Shown: piece by piece, positions 25,728-35,041 of the stretch
Layout of the letters: every line of letters begins with the position of its first letter
How positions within the stretch are numbered: position 1 is the first letter of the stretch
Assembly: GCF_000368045.1 (NCBI RefSeq)
Contig: NZ_KB849236.1
Location: 115,619-166,802, forward strand
Direction: 5' to 3'
Source: Acinetobacter johnsonii CIP 64.6
Lineage (GTDB): Bacteria; Pseudomonadota; Gammaproteobacteria; Pseudomonadales; Moraxellaceae
Length of the DNA: 51,184 bases
Program-made: the position numbers and the translations under genes
The notes under the pieces: generated by a model
What the model was told of the DNA's origin: nothing
The model's database searches: none
Seen by the model: the letters and a program-made list of their open reading frames with translations, nothing else

Positions 25728-27743
25728 ATGAAAAAGCAACATTTTAAATTCACCGCATTGTGCATGTTGGGCCTAGGGATGAGTCAGATGGCTTTGGCGG
25801 AAACAGCACCGCGCCAAACATTACCCAGCTTTCAAGCCAAAGACATCCCTGCAATGTGTAATGCCAAAATTGCGGATGTGAAAAAGCAACTTAAAACGTT
25901 TGAAAATAAGCCCCTTAAAAACGAAACGGCAGCAGCGCCTGTATTGGCTGAATGGGATCGTATTTTTGCATCATTTGAAGATTTTTATGGCCCGATTGCT
26001 CTGTATAGCAATGTTGACCCTGATGAAGCACTGCGTAAAGCGGCTGAAGACTGTGAAATTAAAATTAGCCAATTCCAAACTGATGTTTATCAGAATCCAA
26101 AGCTATATCAACAAATTAAGAAAATTAAAATTGCTGATCCGATTGAAGCCAAGTTCCGTGAAGATATTTTGGAAGGTTTTGAAAAAACTGGGATACAGCT
26201 TTCAGCGGATAAACAAGCACGCTTAAAAGCGATTTTTGATGAACTGGCAAAAATTGAACAAGAGTATGCACGTAATGTCCGTGATAATCCTGAAAAGCTC
26301 GAATTTAGTCCTGATGAGCTAAAAGGCCTGCCACAAAGCTATATCGACGGCTTAAAGAAAAATGACAAAGGCAATTATTTACTCGGCTTTGAGTATCCCG
26401 ATTATCGTCCGTTTATGGAGTTGGCAGATAACGATGAAGCACGTAAGCGTTATCAAATTGCATTTACCCGACGTGGCGGTGAGAAAAATCTAGTGCTGCT
26501 GAAGCAAGCCATGGACTTACGTTATGAGTTAGCCAAACTGTTTGGTAAGTCCAGTTATGCCGAGTGGGTACTGCAAAGCCGGATGGCGAAAACGCCTGAA
26601 ACTGTGAATAAATTCTTGGCAGAGGTGCATGCCACCGTGGCACCCCTAGAGAAGAAGGAAGTCCAAACTCTACGCGAGTTTAAAGCGCAAAGTTTAAATA
26701 TCCCTGTTGAGCAAGCCAGTATTGAGCGTTGGAGCGAAGCATATTGGAGTGAAAAATTACGCAAAGCCAAGTATCAGGTCGACCAAGAACAGCTACGTCA
26801 GTATTTCCCAACGCAAGCCTCTCAGGACTGGCTATTTGCCATTTCTGAAAATCTGTATGGCATCAAGTTTAAGCCTGCCAAAGTCGAGGTTTGGCAAGAT
26901 GAAGTGGAATATTACGATGTGACCGATGCCAAAACTGGGCAACTGCTCGGCGGTTTATATATGGATAAATTTCCACGTAAAGGCAAGTATGGACATGCTG
27001 CTGTGTGGGGCGTTTATGGCGGCAGTAGCTTAACTGGGCGCAAACCGATTTCAGCACTGGTCACTAACTTTAACCGCAATGGTTTAAATAGCGATGAACT
27101 AGAAACTTTTGTACATGAGTTTGGTCATGCACTGCATGGCATTTTATCCAACACACGCTTTTCGTCTCAGTCAGGAACTTCAGTTGAGCGAGACTTTGTC
27201 GAAGCACCGTCACAAATGTATGAAGAATGGGCACGACGTAAAGAGACTTTGTCAAAGGTGGCAGATTACTGTAAACCTGACTGTCCACGCGTGGATGATG
27301 CATTGATTACTAAACTTAATGCCGTGCATAGCTATGGACGCGGTTTACATTATGCACGTCAGACGTTGTATGCACAGTATGACATGGCGCTACATGGCAG
27401 TGATGCAAGAGAGGTTCAGCCCTTAAGTGTTTGGGAAAAAATGGAAGGCGAAACGGCCTTGGGTTATGTTCCAACCACCGAGTTTCCGGGGCAGTTTGGT
27501 CACATCATGGGCGGTTATCAAGTCGGGTATTACGGTTATATGTGGTCAGAAGTGATGGCGTTGGACATGCTTTCAGCCTTTGGTGATAACTTAAATAACC
27601 CTGAAGTGGGACAGCACTATCGTCAAACCATTTTGTCCCAAGGTGGTCAAAAACCTGCCAAAGCATTGGTCAAAGACTTTTTGGGTCGTGAACCTGATAA
27701 CAAAGCCTTTTTCGATGAAATTACCGGTCAACGGGTGAAATAA
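25728..27743 (+). CDS. Exported M3-family zinc metallopeptidase (Dcp-like)
   Basis: A thermolysin-fold oligopeptidase of family M3 that trims short peptides. Zinc ligands and general base are in FVHEFGHALHG (His464, Glu465, His468, numbered from the first ATG at 25725), with the third ligand probably Glu493 in DFVEAPSQ. The GTSVERDFVEAPSQ segment resembles dipeptidyl carboxypeptidase. The N-terminus is a signal peptide (cleavage after MALA near residue 26), so the enzyme is probably periplasmic, whereas E. coli Dcp/PrlC-type relatives are usually cytoplasmic. GGAG favours ATG 25728 over 25725. Its place between the binding proteins and permeases argues that it prepares peptides for import. 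Confidence 0.9.
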   Translation: MKKQHFKFTALCMLGLGMSQMALAETAPRQTLPSFQAKDIPAMCNAKIADVKKQLKTFENKPLKNETAAAPVLAEWDRIFASFEDFYGPIALYSNVDPDEALRKAAEDCEIKISQFQTDVYQNPKLYQQIKKIKIADPIEAKFREDILEGFEKTGIQLSADKQARLKAIFDELAKIEQEYARNVRDNPEKLEFSPDELKGLPQSYIDGLKKNDKGNYLLGFEYPDYRPFMELADNDEARKRYQIAFTRRGGEKNLVLLKQAMDLRYELAKLFGKSSYAEWVLQSRMAKTPETVNKFLAEVHATVAPLEKKEVQTLREFKAQSLNIPVEQASIERWSEAYWSEKLRKAKYQVDQEQLRQYFPTQASQDWLFAISENLYGIKFKPAKVEVWQDEVEYYDVTDAKTGQLLGGLYMDKFPRKGKYGHAAVWGVYGGSSLTGRKPISALVTNFNRNGLNSDELETFVHEFGHALHGILSNTRFSSQSGTSVERDFVEAPSQMYEEWARRKETLSKVADYCKPDCPRVDDALITKLNAVHSYGRGLHYARQTLYAQYDMALHGSDAREVQPLSVWEKMEGETALGYVPTTEFPGQFGHIMGGYQVGYYGYMWSEVMALDMLSAFGDNLNNPEVGQHYRQTILSQGGQKPAKALVKDFLGREPDNKAFFDEITGQRVK

Positions 27744-27754
27744 GGGGCATTTTT

Positions 27755-28693
27755 ATGCTGGCATATATTATTCGTCGAATTTGGCAAATGATCCCGACCA
27801 TGCTTGGAGTGGTGTTGCTGATTTTTTTCTTGTTTAACTGGGTTGGTGGCGACCCTGCCTATATTTTGGCAGGGAAAATGTCGAACCCTGAACAGATTGA
27901 AAATATCCGACAGCAGCTTGGGGTCGATCAGCCCTATTATGTGCAACTGTGGATTTTCATCAAACAGATTCTGACTTTTGATTATGGGCTGAGTTGGAGT
28001 ACAGGGGAGTCAGTATCGCAAATCATCACGACACGACTCGGGCCTTCACTGACTTTGCTCATTCCACTGACGATCTTACAAACCATCATTTCTATTGTGT
28101 TGGCTTTGGCGGTAGCAGCGGTGCGTGGCAGTTTAACGGATCGTATGGTGATGATGCTGTGTACGATTGGTATGTCGATCAGTATCTTGGTGTATATCAT
28201 TGTTTTCCAGTATGTCTTTGCCTATCAGTTGAGCTGGTTTCCGGTACAAGGCTGGAGCGATAGCTTTAGCGAAAACCTGTTTAAATATGCTTTATTGCCT
28301 ATTCTGATCATGTTGGTGGTCAGTATTGCCCCGACTTTAAGGTTGTATCGTAGTTTTGTTTTGGATGAAGTCAATCAAGACTATGTTCGTACTGCACGTG
28401 CCAAAGGGATTGGCGAACGGCGCATTTTAGGTGTGCATGTGCTACGCAATGCCTCAATTCCGATTATTACAGACGTGATGGCAAGTTTACCTGCTTTGCT
28501 GATTGGTGCATTTTTGATTGAGCGCTTCTTTGGTATTCCGGGTATTGGTCGTGAAGTGATTATTGCAGTAGAGCGCAGTGATTTTCCCGTAATTAAAGCC
28601 ATTACCGTGTACGTTGCCCTCGCAACGATGTTTTTCAACTTGATTGCCGATTTGATTTATAAATGGGTCGATCCACGCGTACAGTTGAAGTAG
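27755..28693 (+). CDS. ABC peptide transporter permease, DppB/OppB type
   Basis: An inner-membrane permease of 312 residues with about six membrane segments. The N-terminus MLAYIIRRIWQMIPTMLGV and the loop RTARAKGIGERRILGVHVLRNA (the EAA-type contact with the ATPase) are typical of DppB/OppB. It begins 11 bp after the peptidase gene. With the next permease it forms the heterodimeric channel. Confidence 0.94.
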   Translation: MLAYIIRRIWQMIPTMLGVVLLIFFLFNWVGGDPAYILAGKMSNPEQIENIRQQLGVDQPYYVQLWIFIKQILTFDYGLSWSTGESVSQIITTRLGPSLTLLIPLTILQTIISIVLALAVAAVRGSLTDRMVMMLCTIGMSISILVYIIVFQYVFAYQLSWFPVQGWSDSFSENLFKYALLPILIMLVVSIAPTLRLYRSFVLDEVNQDYVRTARAKGIGERRILGVHVLRNASIPIITDVMASLPALLIGAFLIERFFGIPGIGREVIIAVERSDFPVIKAITVYVALATMFFNLIADLIYKWVDPRVQLK

Positions 28694-28700
28694 GTGAATT

Positions 28701-29846
28701 ATGCTCAGTGTTCTCACTAAAAGAAAACCAGATACTGCTGAACATACAACAGCGTCTACAGGGCTCTGGCAACTCGCCATGCGCCGATTAAAACGCGATC
28801 GAATCGCCATGTTTTCTCTCCTAATCGTACTGTTTTATTTGGTGCTGTTAATTTTGTCATCTACAGGATTGATTGCAAAAAACTGGAATAAAGAAGTCGC
28901 TGTGAGTTATGCACCGCCTACGTTTATCGGTGCAGCAGCGATACCTGCTACGCAAAGTGAAACACAAAAAGTCGAAGCGGCTGTGCCTGAAAACCCTGTT
29001 GATCCTTTAAAAGATGTGATTCGTGAGCTCAACGCAGAAATTGCTGCTGAACAGGGTGTAGGTGGTGCTATTGATTACTATGGGGTTGTTGATCCTTTAG
29101 CCGAAGATATGAAAGCGATTGACCAAGCGCTGGATGGTCATTTACTAGATCAACAAGCGGAACTCAAGCAAAGCCTGATTTTAGGTGCCGACAAATGGGG
29201 ACAAAGTGTTTTACTGAAAACCATTAAAGGTGCAGAAACATCAATTATTGTTGGCTTAGTCGCAGCTTTTCTTGCTGTGGTGATTGGTACCGTTCTAGGT
29301 GCAATTTCGGGCTACTTTGGTGGCTGGATCGATGATGTCTTGAACTGGTTTTATAACATTTTCACTTCGATTCCTTATTTGCTCTTGGTTTTAGCGATTG
29401 CCGCAGTACTACAACAAAAAGGCATTTTATCGATTGTTTTGATTTTGGGTTTAACGGGGTGGACGGGGGTATATCGTTTAATTCGTGCCGAATATATGAA
29501 GCATACTTCGCGGGAATATGTGCTGGCGGCAAAAGCGATTGGAGTGAGTCATGGCCGACGTATCTTTGTGCATATATTTCCCAATGTTAGTCATATCGCA
29601 CTGGTTCAAATGTCAATATTGGTGGTGGCCTTTATTAAGTCAGAAGTGATTTTGAGCTTCCTTGGTTTTGGTGTCCCTGTCGGTGTGGTGTCATGGGGCA
29701 GTATGTTGAATGAAGCGCAAAGTGAACTGATTTTAGGCAAGTGGTGGCAGTTAGCGGTCGCTTCGGTAGCAATGGCGGTTCTGGTCACTGCATTTTCAAT
29801 GTTTACCGATGCACTGCGAGATGCATTAGACCCGAAACTGAAATAG
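28701..29846 (+). CDS. ABC peptide transporter permease, DppC/OppC type, with enlarged periplasmic loop
   Basis: 381 residues, longer than the roughly 300 of DppC. The first membrane segment (about 35-55) is followed by a hydrophilic insert to about residue 155, rich in Ala, Glu and Asp, before the BPD_transp_1 domain. The EAA-type loop is YVLAAKAIGVSHGRRIFVHIF. YejE-like permeases also carry such an insertion. The loop may dock a binding protein or the peptidase (inference). The stop overlaps the ribosome-binding site of the ATPase gene. Confidence 0.92.
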   Translation: MLSVLTKRKPDTAEHTTASTGLWQLAMRRLKRDRIAMFSLLIVLFYLVLLILSSTGLIAKNWNKEVAVSYAPPTFIGAAAIPATQSETQKVEAAVPENPVDPLKDVIRELNAEIAAEQGVGGAIDYYGVVDPLAEDMKAIDQALDGHLLDQQAELKQSLILGADKWGQSVLLKTIKGAETSIIVGLVAAFLAVVIGTVLGAISGYFGGWIDDVLNWFYNIFTSIPYLLLVLAIAAVLQQKGILSIVLILGLTGWTGVYRLIRAEYMKHTSREYVLAAKAIGVSHGRRIFVHIFPNVSHIALVQMSILVVAFIKSEVILSFLGFGVPVGVVSWGSMLNEAQSELILGKWWQLAVASVAMAVLVTAFSMFTDALRDALDPKLK

Positions 29847-29856
29847 GAGCATGAGA

Positions 29857-31584
29857 ATGTCTGAACTTAATCATATGACAGCGCCAGCCTTACTTCAGGT
29901 GGAAAACTTGCGTGTCAGCTTTAAAAATGAAGAAAAGCAGTACATTGAAACGGTCAAAGGGATCAGTTTTAGTATTCCAGTGAATACCACTGTGGCCTTG
30001 GTTGGGGAGTCAGGCAGTGGGAAGTCGGTCACATCGCTAGCGACCATGGGACTATTGCCTCCTGAAAGTAGTCAAATTTCTTTGGACAGTAAAATTCTGT
30101 TTGAGGGGAAAAACCTACTCGACTTACCGCGCCGTGAAATGCGGAAAAAGTGTGGTAAAGATATTGCCATGATTTTTCAAGAGCCGATGTCATCACTGAA
30201 TCCTGTGTTTACGGTAGGTTCACAAATAGCCGAAATTTTGCAGTTACATTTGGGCATGAGTCGTAAGCAGGCACGTGCACGTGCTTTAGAACTGTTGATA
30301 GAAGTTGGAATTCCATCTCCTGAAACCAAGATTGATGCTTATCCGGGGCAGTTGTCGGGTGGTCAGCAGCAGCGCGTTATGATTGCAATGGCAATTGCAT
30401 GTAAACCAAAACTATTAATCGCGGATGAACCGACAACAGCGCTGGATGTCACCATTCAAAAGCAAATTTTAGATTTGTTGGAGTCTTTGCGGAAGAAGCA
30501 TCAAATGTCGATGCTATTTATTACCCATGATTTGGCTTTGGTCGGGGAAATTGCCGATCAGGTGATCGTGATGCGGCATGGTCAAATTCGTGAACAAGGC
30601 TGGGTTAAAGATGTGCTTGAACGCCCTCAAGATGTCTATACCAAAGCTTTGTTGCACTGCCGTCCGCAACTGTCCAAACGTCCCCTGCGTTTGCCGATGA
30701 TCAGTGACTTTATGCAACAAAAGGGCGATGACTATATTGAAACGCATAGCGTTGATGTCGAGTCACTTCAACAAAGATCTCGTGGCTTAACTGGCCAAGA
30801 AGCGGTTATTTTAGATGTGCGTGACCTTAAAAAGTCATTTTATAGTCGTAAAGGATTATTCGGCAAAGAGGAGTTTCAAGCGGTCAAAGGCGTGAGTTTC
30901 CAACTGGCAAAAGGCAAGACTTTGGGCTTGGTGGGTGAGTCTGGTTCGGGGAAAACGACCATCGGATTATTGCTGATGCGCTTACAGGAAGCGACAGGAG
31001 GAAAAGCGCTGTTTGAAGGTCAAGATATTTTAGCCATGTCAGAAAAAGAGTTTGCTCGGTATCAACGTAAGATTCAAATCATTTTCCAAAATCCCTATGC
31101 ATCACTGAATCCACGTTTTACCGTCGGGCAGATTTTAATGGAGCCGATGCAAGTGCATCGTATCGGCGCGAATGATATTGAACGCAAACAAATGGCGTTG
31201 GATCTGTTGGAGCGCGTGAGCTTACCTGCACAGGCTTTTTATCGTTATCCACATGAGTTTTCTGGTGGGCAACGTCAACGTATTGCGATTGCGCGCTGCC
31301 TAACCTTAAAACCTGAGGTTTTGATTTGTGATGAGTCAGTTTCGGCCTTGGATGTTTCGGTACAAGCCCAAGTACTGAATTTGCTGCAAGACTTACAGGA
31401 TGAATTTGGACTGAGTTATATCTTTATTTCACATGATTTATCAGTGGTGAAATATATTTCAGATCAAATCATGGTGATGAATCATGGTGATGTGGTGGAA
31501 ATAGCCAATTCGGATGATTTGTACCAGTCGCCACAGCATGACTATACCAAGCGCTTGCTTAGTGCTATCCCGCAGGGAGTGTAG
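29857..31584 (+). CDS. ABC peptide transporter ATPase, two fused nucleotide-binding domains (DppD-DppF/YejF type)
   Basis: A cytoplasmic motor of 575 residues. Domain 1: Walker A GESGSGKSVTS, signature LSGGQQQRVMIAMAIA, Walker B LLIADEPTTALD. Domain 2: Walker A GESGSGKTTIG, signature FSGGQRQRIAIARCL, Walker B VLICDESVSALD; the Glu after Asp is present in both. A linker of about 55 residues joins them. ATG 29857 is chosen over 29851, which is only 1 bp from the GGAG. Both domains keep all catalytic motifs, so both sites should hydrolyse ATP. It ends the operon before a terminator. Confidence 0.94.
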   Translation: MSELNHMTAPALLQVENLRVSFKNEEKQYIETVKGISFSIPVNTTVALVGESGSGKSVTSLATMGLLPPESSQISLDSKILFEGKNLLDLPRREMRKKCGKDIAMIFQEPMSSLNPVFTVGSQIAEILQLHLGMSRKQARARALELLIEVGIPSPETKIDAYPGQLSGGQQQRVMIAMAIACKPKLLIADEPTTALDVTIQKQILDLLESLRKKHQMSMLFITHDLALVGEIADQVIVMRHGQIREQGWVKDVLERPQDVYTKALLHCRPQLSKRPLRLPMISDFMQQKGDDYIETHSVDVESLQQRSRGLTGQEAVILDVRDLKKSFYSRKGLFGKEEFQAVKGVSFQLAKGKTLGLVGESGSGKTTIGLLLMRLQEATGGKALFEGQDILAMSEKEFARYQRKIQIIFQNPYASLNPRFTVGQILMEPMQVHRIGANDIERKQMALDLLERVSLPAQAFYRYPHEFSGGQRQRIAIARCLTLKPEVLICDESVSALDVSVQAQVLNLLQDLQDEFGLSYIFISHDLSVVKYISDQIMVMNHGDVVEIANSDDLYQSPQHDYTKRLLSAIPQGV

Positions 31585-31605
31585 TGAAGAGGGAGTGGGA
31601 TAATG

Positions 31606-31631
31606 AAACGCTCAATAAATTGGGCGTTTTT
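31606..31631 (+). terminator. Terminator of the peptide transporter operon
   Basis: AACGCTCAA (31607-31615) pairs with TTGGGCGTT (31620-31628) with one T-G wobble, followed by a T-run. Confidence 0.8.
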
Positions 31632-31697
31632 ATGAGGGTTTACATCTTCTTCGCACTTCGGAACACAAAGTGATCTTATTGCACCGTAAACACATAT

Positions 31698-31722
31698 AAA
31701 AAGAGCCACTCGAAAGTGGCTC
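31698..31722 (-). terminator. Terminator of rluB
   Basis: On the minus strand GAGCCACT-TTCG-AGTGGCTC is an 8-bp stem with a stable UUCG loop followed by TTTTT, 19 bp after the rluB stop. Confidence 0.85.
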
Positions 31723-31740
31723 AAATTTTGACTTTAGAAA

Positions 31741-32847
31741 TTAAAATTTCTTAAAGCTTTTATTTCCAAAAGGTTTACGTGGCGCATTTTCATCACGCGC
31801 GTCGCGTTGACCATAGGTGCCTTTGTTGCCAAAGTTCTCTGGACGGCTGTCACGTTGTGCATAGCCTGAGTTTTGGCGTGGTTCACGTTGACCATAACCT
31901 GTTTGTGCATTGTCCTGACGACGTTGGCTATGACCATTTGGATTTTCACGACGTTCACGGTTGAAAGCTGGCTTCGCTTGTTGTTGGCCTTCATCTTCAT
32001 TGTCACGGCGCTGTTGACGTAAGAAACCACCACGACGTGCAGCCATTGGTTTTTCTTGCATACGTTCAGTACGACGTTTTGCCATGCCGTACAAACCTGT
32101 GCCTTGACGTGGTTTTAGCTCAACGGCTTTGGTTAAGTTATCGATGTCGTTTTTGTCCAATTCCATCCAACGACCCGTACGTAGTTCGCGTGGTAAAATA
32201 ACCGTGCCATAACGTGTACGGAGTAGACGGCTGACTTTTAAACCTTGCGATTCAAAAATACGACGTACTTCGCGGTTACGACCTTCTTTTACCACCACTT
32301 GATACCAGCGGTTAATCCCTTCACCGCCAATTTCAGAGAATGACTCAAACTTCGCTGGGCCATCATCTAACACCACACCTTTGAGCATGTTGTTCTTAAT
32401 TTGAGGCGTCACTTCACCCATAACACGTACAGCATACTCACGTTCAACTTCATTTGATGGGTGCATCAAGCGATTCGCGAGTTCGCCATCATTTGTGAAC
32501 AACAGTAGACCTGTTGAGTTAATATCCAAACGTCCTACCATCACCCAGCGATCATTCGCGATTGCAGGTAATTGATCAAATACGGTTGGACGTGACTCAG
32601 GGTCGTTACGTGAACAAATTTCGCCTTCTGGTTTATAGTAAATCAGAACACGACGACGAATTTCATCTTCAATTTGGAACGATACTTTACGACCATCGAT
32701 GCGAAGCTCATCACCTGGTTCAATACGTTCGCCTACTTGGGCAACTTGGCCGTTGACACTCACACGACCAGCGGCAATGACTTCTTCCATATAACGGCGA
32801 GAACCCAAACCAACTCGTGCGAGTACCTTTTGCAACTTTTCACTCAT
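31741..32847 (-). CDS. rluB: 23S rRNA pseudouridine synthase RluB, with long basic tail
   Basis: It converts a uridine of 23S rRNA (U2605 in E. coli) to pseudouridine. The S4 RNA-binding domain is at residues 1-60, the RsuA/RluB catalytic domain at about 65-245, with the catalytic Asp108 in GRLDINSTGLLLF. The C-terminal tail (about 255-368) is low-complexity, rich in Arg, Gln, Asn and Gly (NRERRENPNGHSQRRQ, YGQRDARDE repeats), and probably disordered and RNA-binding. The last gene of scpA-scpB-rluB, a common arrangement. RluE/RluF-type relatives are less likely given this context. Confidence 0.92.
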   Translation of the reverse strand: MSEKLQKVLARVGLGSRRYMEEVIAAGRVSVNGQVAQVGERIEPGDELRIDGRKVSFQIEDEIRRRVLIYYKPEGEICSRNDPESRPTVFDQLPAIANDRWVMVGRLDINSTGLLLFTNDGELANRLMHPSNEVEREYAVRVMGEVTPQIKNNMLKGVVLDDGPAKFESFSEIGGEGINRWYQVVVKEGRNREVRRIFESQGLKVSRLLRTRYGTVILPRELRTGRWMELDKNDIDNLTKAVELKPRQGTGLYGMAKRRTERMQEKPMAARRGGFLRQQRRDNEDEGQQQAKPAFNRERRENPNGHSQRRQDNAQTGYGQREPRQNSGYAQRDSRPENFGNKGTYGQRDARDENAPRKPFGNKSFKKF

Positions 32848-32888
32848 GACAGCATAACCTTAGAAATTATCATCAACAGTTCACCTAT

Positions 32889-33476
32889 TTACGACTTCGG
32901 TGCATTCGCATCGAGCGCCATAAAAGCTTCCTTGGCATCCTGCAGGGGAGGCAACTGACCTAAAGAATTTAGGCCAAATGCATTTAAAAATTGGGACGTC
33001 GTAACTAACAACGCAGGTCTTCCTGGGAGTTCACGAAAACCAGATTCTTTAATCCAGTTCCAATCAAATAACGTTCGTAACAGTTGACTGTTATTTGAGA
33101 CTCCTCGAATTTGTTCTATATCTGCTCGAGTGACGGGTTGATGATAAGCAACCACGGCCAACATTTCGAGTAGCGATGGCGAGAGACGAGTTGGTCGCTC
33201 TGGCCACGTTTGTGCAACGATTTGACGGTATTTTGCTCGAACCTGAAAACGAAAACCTTGAGCAGTTTCAATCAGTTCAATCGAACGACCATGTTGTAGC
33301 ATGGCAAGTTGTTGTAAAAACTGGCGTAAATCTTGTTTGCTATATTGATTTTGGAACGATTCTTTCAATCGCGCAAGTGAAACAGGCGCATCACTGGCAA
33401 AAATAATCGCTTCTAATTGCATCAACACTTCATGCAAGTTATCTTCATTCGTTACAGGAGCGGTTTGTTCTAACAT
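32889..33476 (-). CDS. scpB: Segregation and condensation protein ScpB
   Basis: A partner of SMC and ScpA in chromosome organisation. It is 195 residues with two winged-helix domains; LEAIIFASDAPVS at the N-terminus and VVAYHQPVTRADIEQIRG are family hallmarks. The start codon shares one base with the scpA stop (TAATG), so the two are translationally coupled. Confidence 0.93.
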   Translation of the reverse strand: MLEQTAPVTNEDNLHEVLMQLEAIIFASDAPVSLARLKESFQNQYSKQDLRQFLQQLAMLQHGRSIELIETAQGFRFQVRAKYRQIVAQTWPERPTRLSPSLLEMLAVVAYHQPVTRADIEQIRGVSNNSQLLRTLFDWNWIKESGFRELPGRPALLVTTSQFLNAFGLNSLGQLPPLQDAKEAFMALDANAPKS

Positions 33477-34270
33477 TATTTTTTGACTCCTTGTATCGAA
33501 AGCGGTGCTTCAACACCTGAACTCACAATTTGAATACGTTGCTGACGGGTTAACTCTAAAATGGCCATAAACGTCACGACCATGCCTATACGACCTTGGA
33601 TAGGACGCAGCAAAGATTCAAAAACTAAAACTTCACCTGAAGCGACTTTTCTTTCAATAAAAGCCATGCGCTCTTCAAGTAAAACTGGTTCTTGTGCAAT
33701 TTGGTGGGTAATCGGCTCAGGTCGGTTAAACACGCAGAACAGTGCATCACGCAGCTGTTGCACATCATGACCGTCATTATTGTCTAGAGTTTGGCCTAAG
33801 CTGACATTGGTTGAGAAGGTGTCTCGTTCTAATATAGGCATTTGCCCCAAGCGTTCAGCCGCTTGTTTAATACGGAGATAAGTTTCTAAACGGTCAATCA
33901 GCTCTTGTTTTGGATCTTTTTCAATTTGGATTGTATTGGGTGCTTTTGGCAACAGCAAACGTGATTTTAAATCAGCCAAGAGCGCGGCCATCACCATATA
34001 GTCTGCTGTCAGCTCAATGTTAAGCGACTTCATGGCATCCATATAAGACAGGTATTGCGCTGCAATCGGGGCAATATCTAACTGTAATAAGTCAAAGCCA
34101 TTTTTTTGAATCAGGTAAATCAGAAAGTCGAGTGGTCCTTCAAAATGCTCTAAAAGAATTTCAAATGCAGCGGGAGGAATATATAAATCCTCAGGGATGG
34201 AGTCATGCCACTCATCCATAACACGGATTTGTGGAAGATCTTCCATGGCATTATGGACGGATTGATTCAT
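33476..34270 (-). CDS. scpA: Segregation and condensation protein ScpA
   Basis: The kleisin subunit that bridges SMC heads. It is 264 residues. The segment FEGPLDFLIYLIQKNGFDLLQLDIAPIA and the following MAALLADLKSRLLLP are typical of ScpA. It is the first gene of the scpA-scpB-rluB run. Confidence 0.93.
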   Translation of the reverse strand: MNQSVHNAMEDLPQIRVMDEWHDSIPEDLYIPPAAFEILLEHFEGPLDFLIYLIQKNGFDLLQLDIAPIAAQYLSYMDAMKSLNIELTADYMVMAALLADLKSRLLLPKAPNTIQIEKDPKQELIDRLETYLRIKQAAERLGQMPILERDTFSTNVSLGQTLDNNDGHDVQQLRDALFCVFNRPEPITHQIAQEPVLLEERMAFIERKVASGEVLVFESLLRPIQGRIGMVVTFMAILELTRQQRIQIVSSGVEAPLSIQGVKK

Positions 34271-34720
34271 TACAGTTATTGGCCACGCGAATTTTCAAAG
34301 GCATGATTATGTTTTTTCGAATCAGTACTTAAGGAGAAAAAGTAGAGGCGATTTAAAAAATACATAATTTTAATAGGCCTTAGTGTAAAACAAATTGCAG
34401 CATGAATACATGATTTCACCGACCAAATAACAAAAAAAGCTGTAAATAAATAGAGAGTATTTATTTGTGTGATGCTTTTTATCTGCTGATGTCGTGGCTA
34501 AATTTGCAGAAATGGGTTGGGTTTAAGAGAACATGATGTACTTAGGACCTAGTCCTGTGGTTTGAAAAATAATCGATTTGCTGCAGATAGGTAGATGGGT
34601 GATACAGATTTATTGAGATTAGAGTAGTGATGGACAACGCTTTAATTTTATAAATGGTTTGAAAGAGTGAAGAGAGTAGATGAAGCTCAAGTTAATGTCA
34701 GTTGACGCCAAAGAAAAGAT
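34271..34720. other. 450 bp without a gene
   Basis: AT-rich spacer upstream of scpA. The only structure I see is a short palindrome AGGACCTAGTCCT near 34544-34556. It presumably holds the scpA promoter, which I could not define, and the 3' end of the small gene next to it. Confidence 0.4.
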
Positions 34721-34987
34721 TTACTCAGGTGCTTGTAGAGCAAATTCAATGATGCGCTGACAGCTGTATTGTAGGCAGAGATTTTTGGCTTCAAGATATT
34801 TGAAGTATTGCTGGATGGTCGCGATCGGGAGGAAATAACTGTACCGATCCTCTCCCTGGATAATACAGTTCATTGAAGTCTGGTTTTGCACCAAGGTCTC
34901 GGACTCAAGCGTCCAAGGACGCTGCACATATAAACTATCTTGCTCGGGAAATTGATTCAGATTGAGCAAAACTGTAAACAGGGTCAT
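34721..34987 (-). CDS. Small hypothetical protein
   Basis: 88 residues, no signal peptide, membrane segment or known motif that I recognise. An AAGAGA motif stands 5 bp before the ATG, and it follows the YciO gene by 54 bp on the same strand, which supports a real gene. It begins MTLFTVLLNLNQ and is rich in aromatic and Gln residues. No function can be given. Confidence 0.6.
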   Translation of the reverse strand: MTLFTVLLNLNQFPEQDSLYVQRPWTLESETLVQNQTSMNCIIQGEDRYSYFLPIATIQQYFKYLEAKNLCLQYSCQRIIEFALQAPE

Positions 34988-35041
34988 GTTGATCTCTTGA
35001 GAATGTGAGATTCAGTTTCCCTAGCGAATAAATGCAGCGCA

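Noticed and set aside
31734..32033. 99-residue frame overlapping the rluB tail
   Set aside because: An out-of-frame reading of the repetitive Arg/Gln/Asn-rich tail of rluB.
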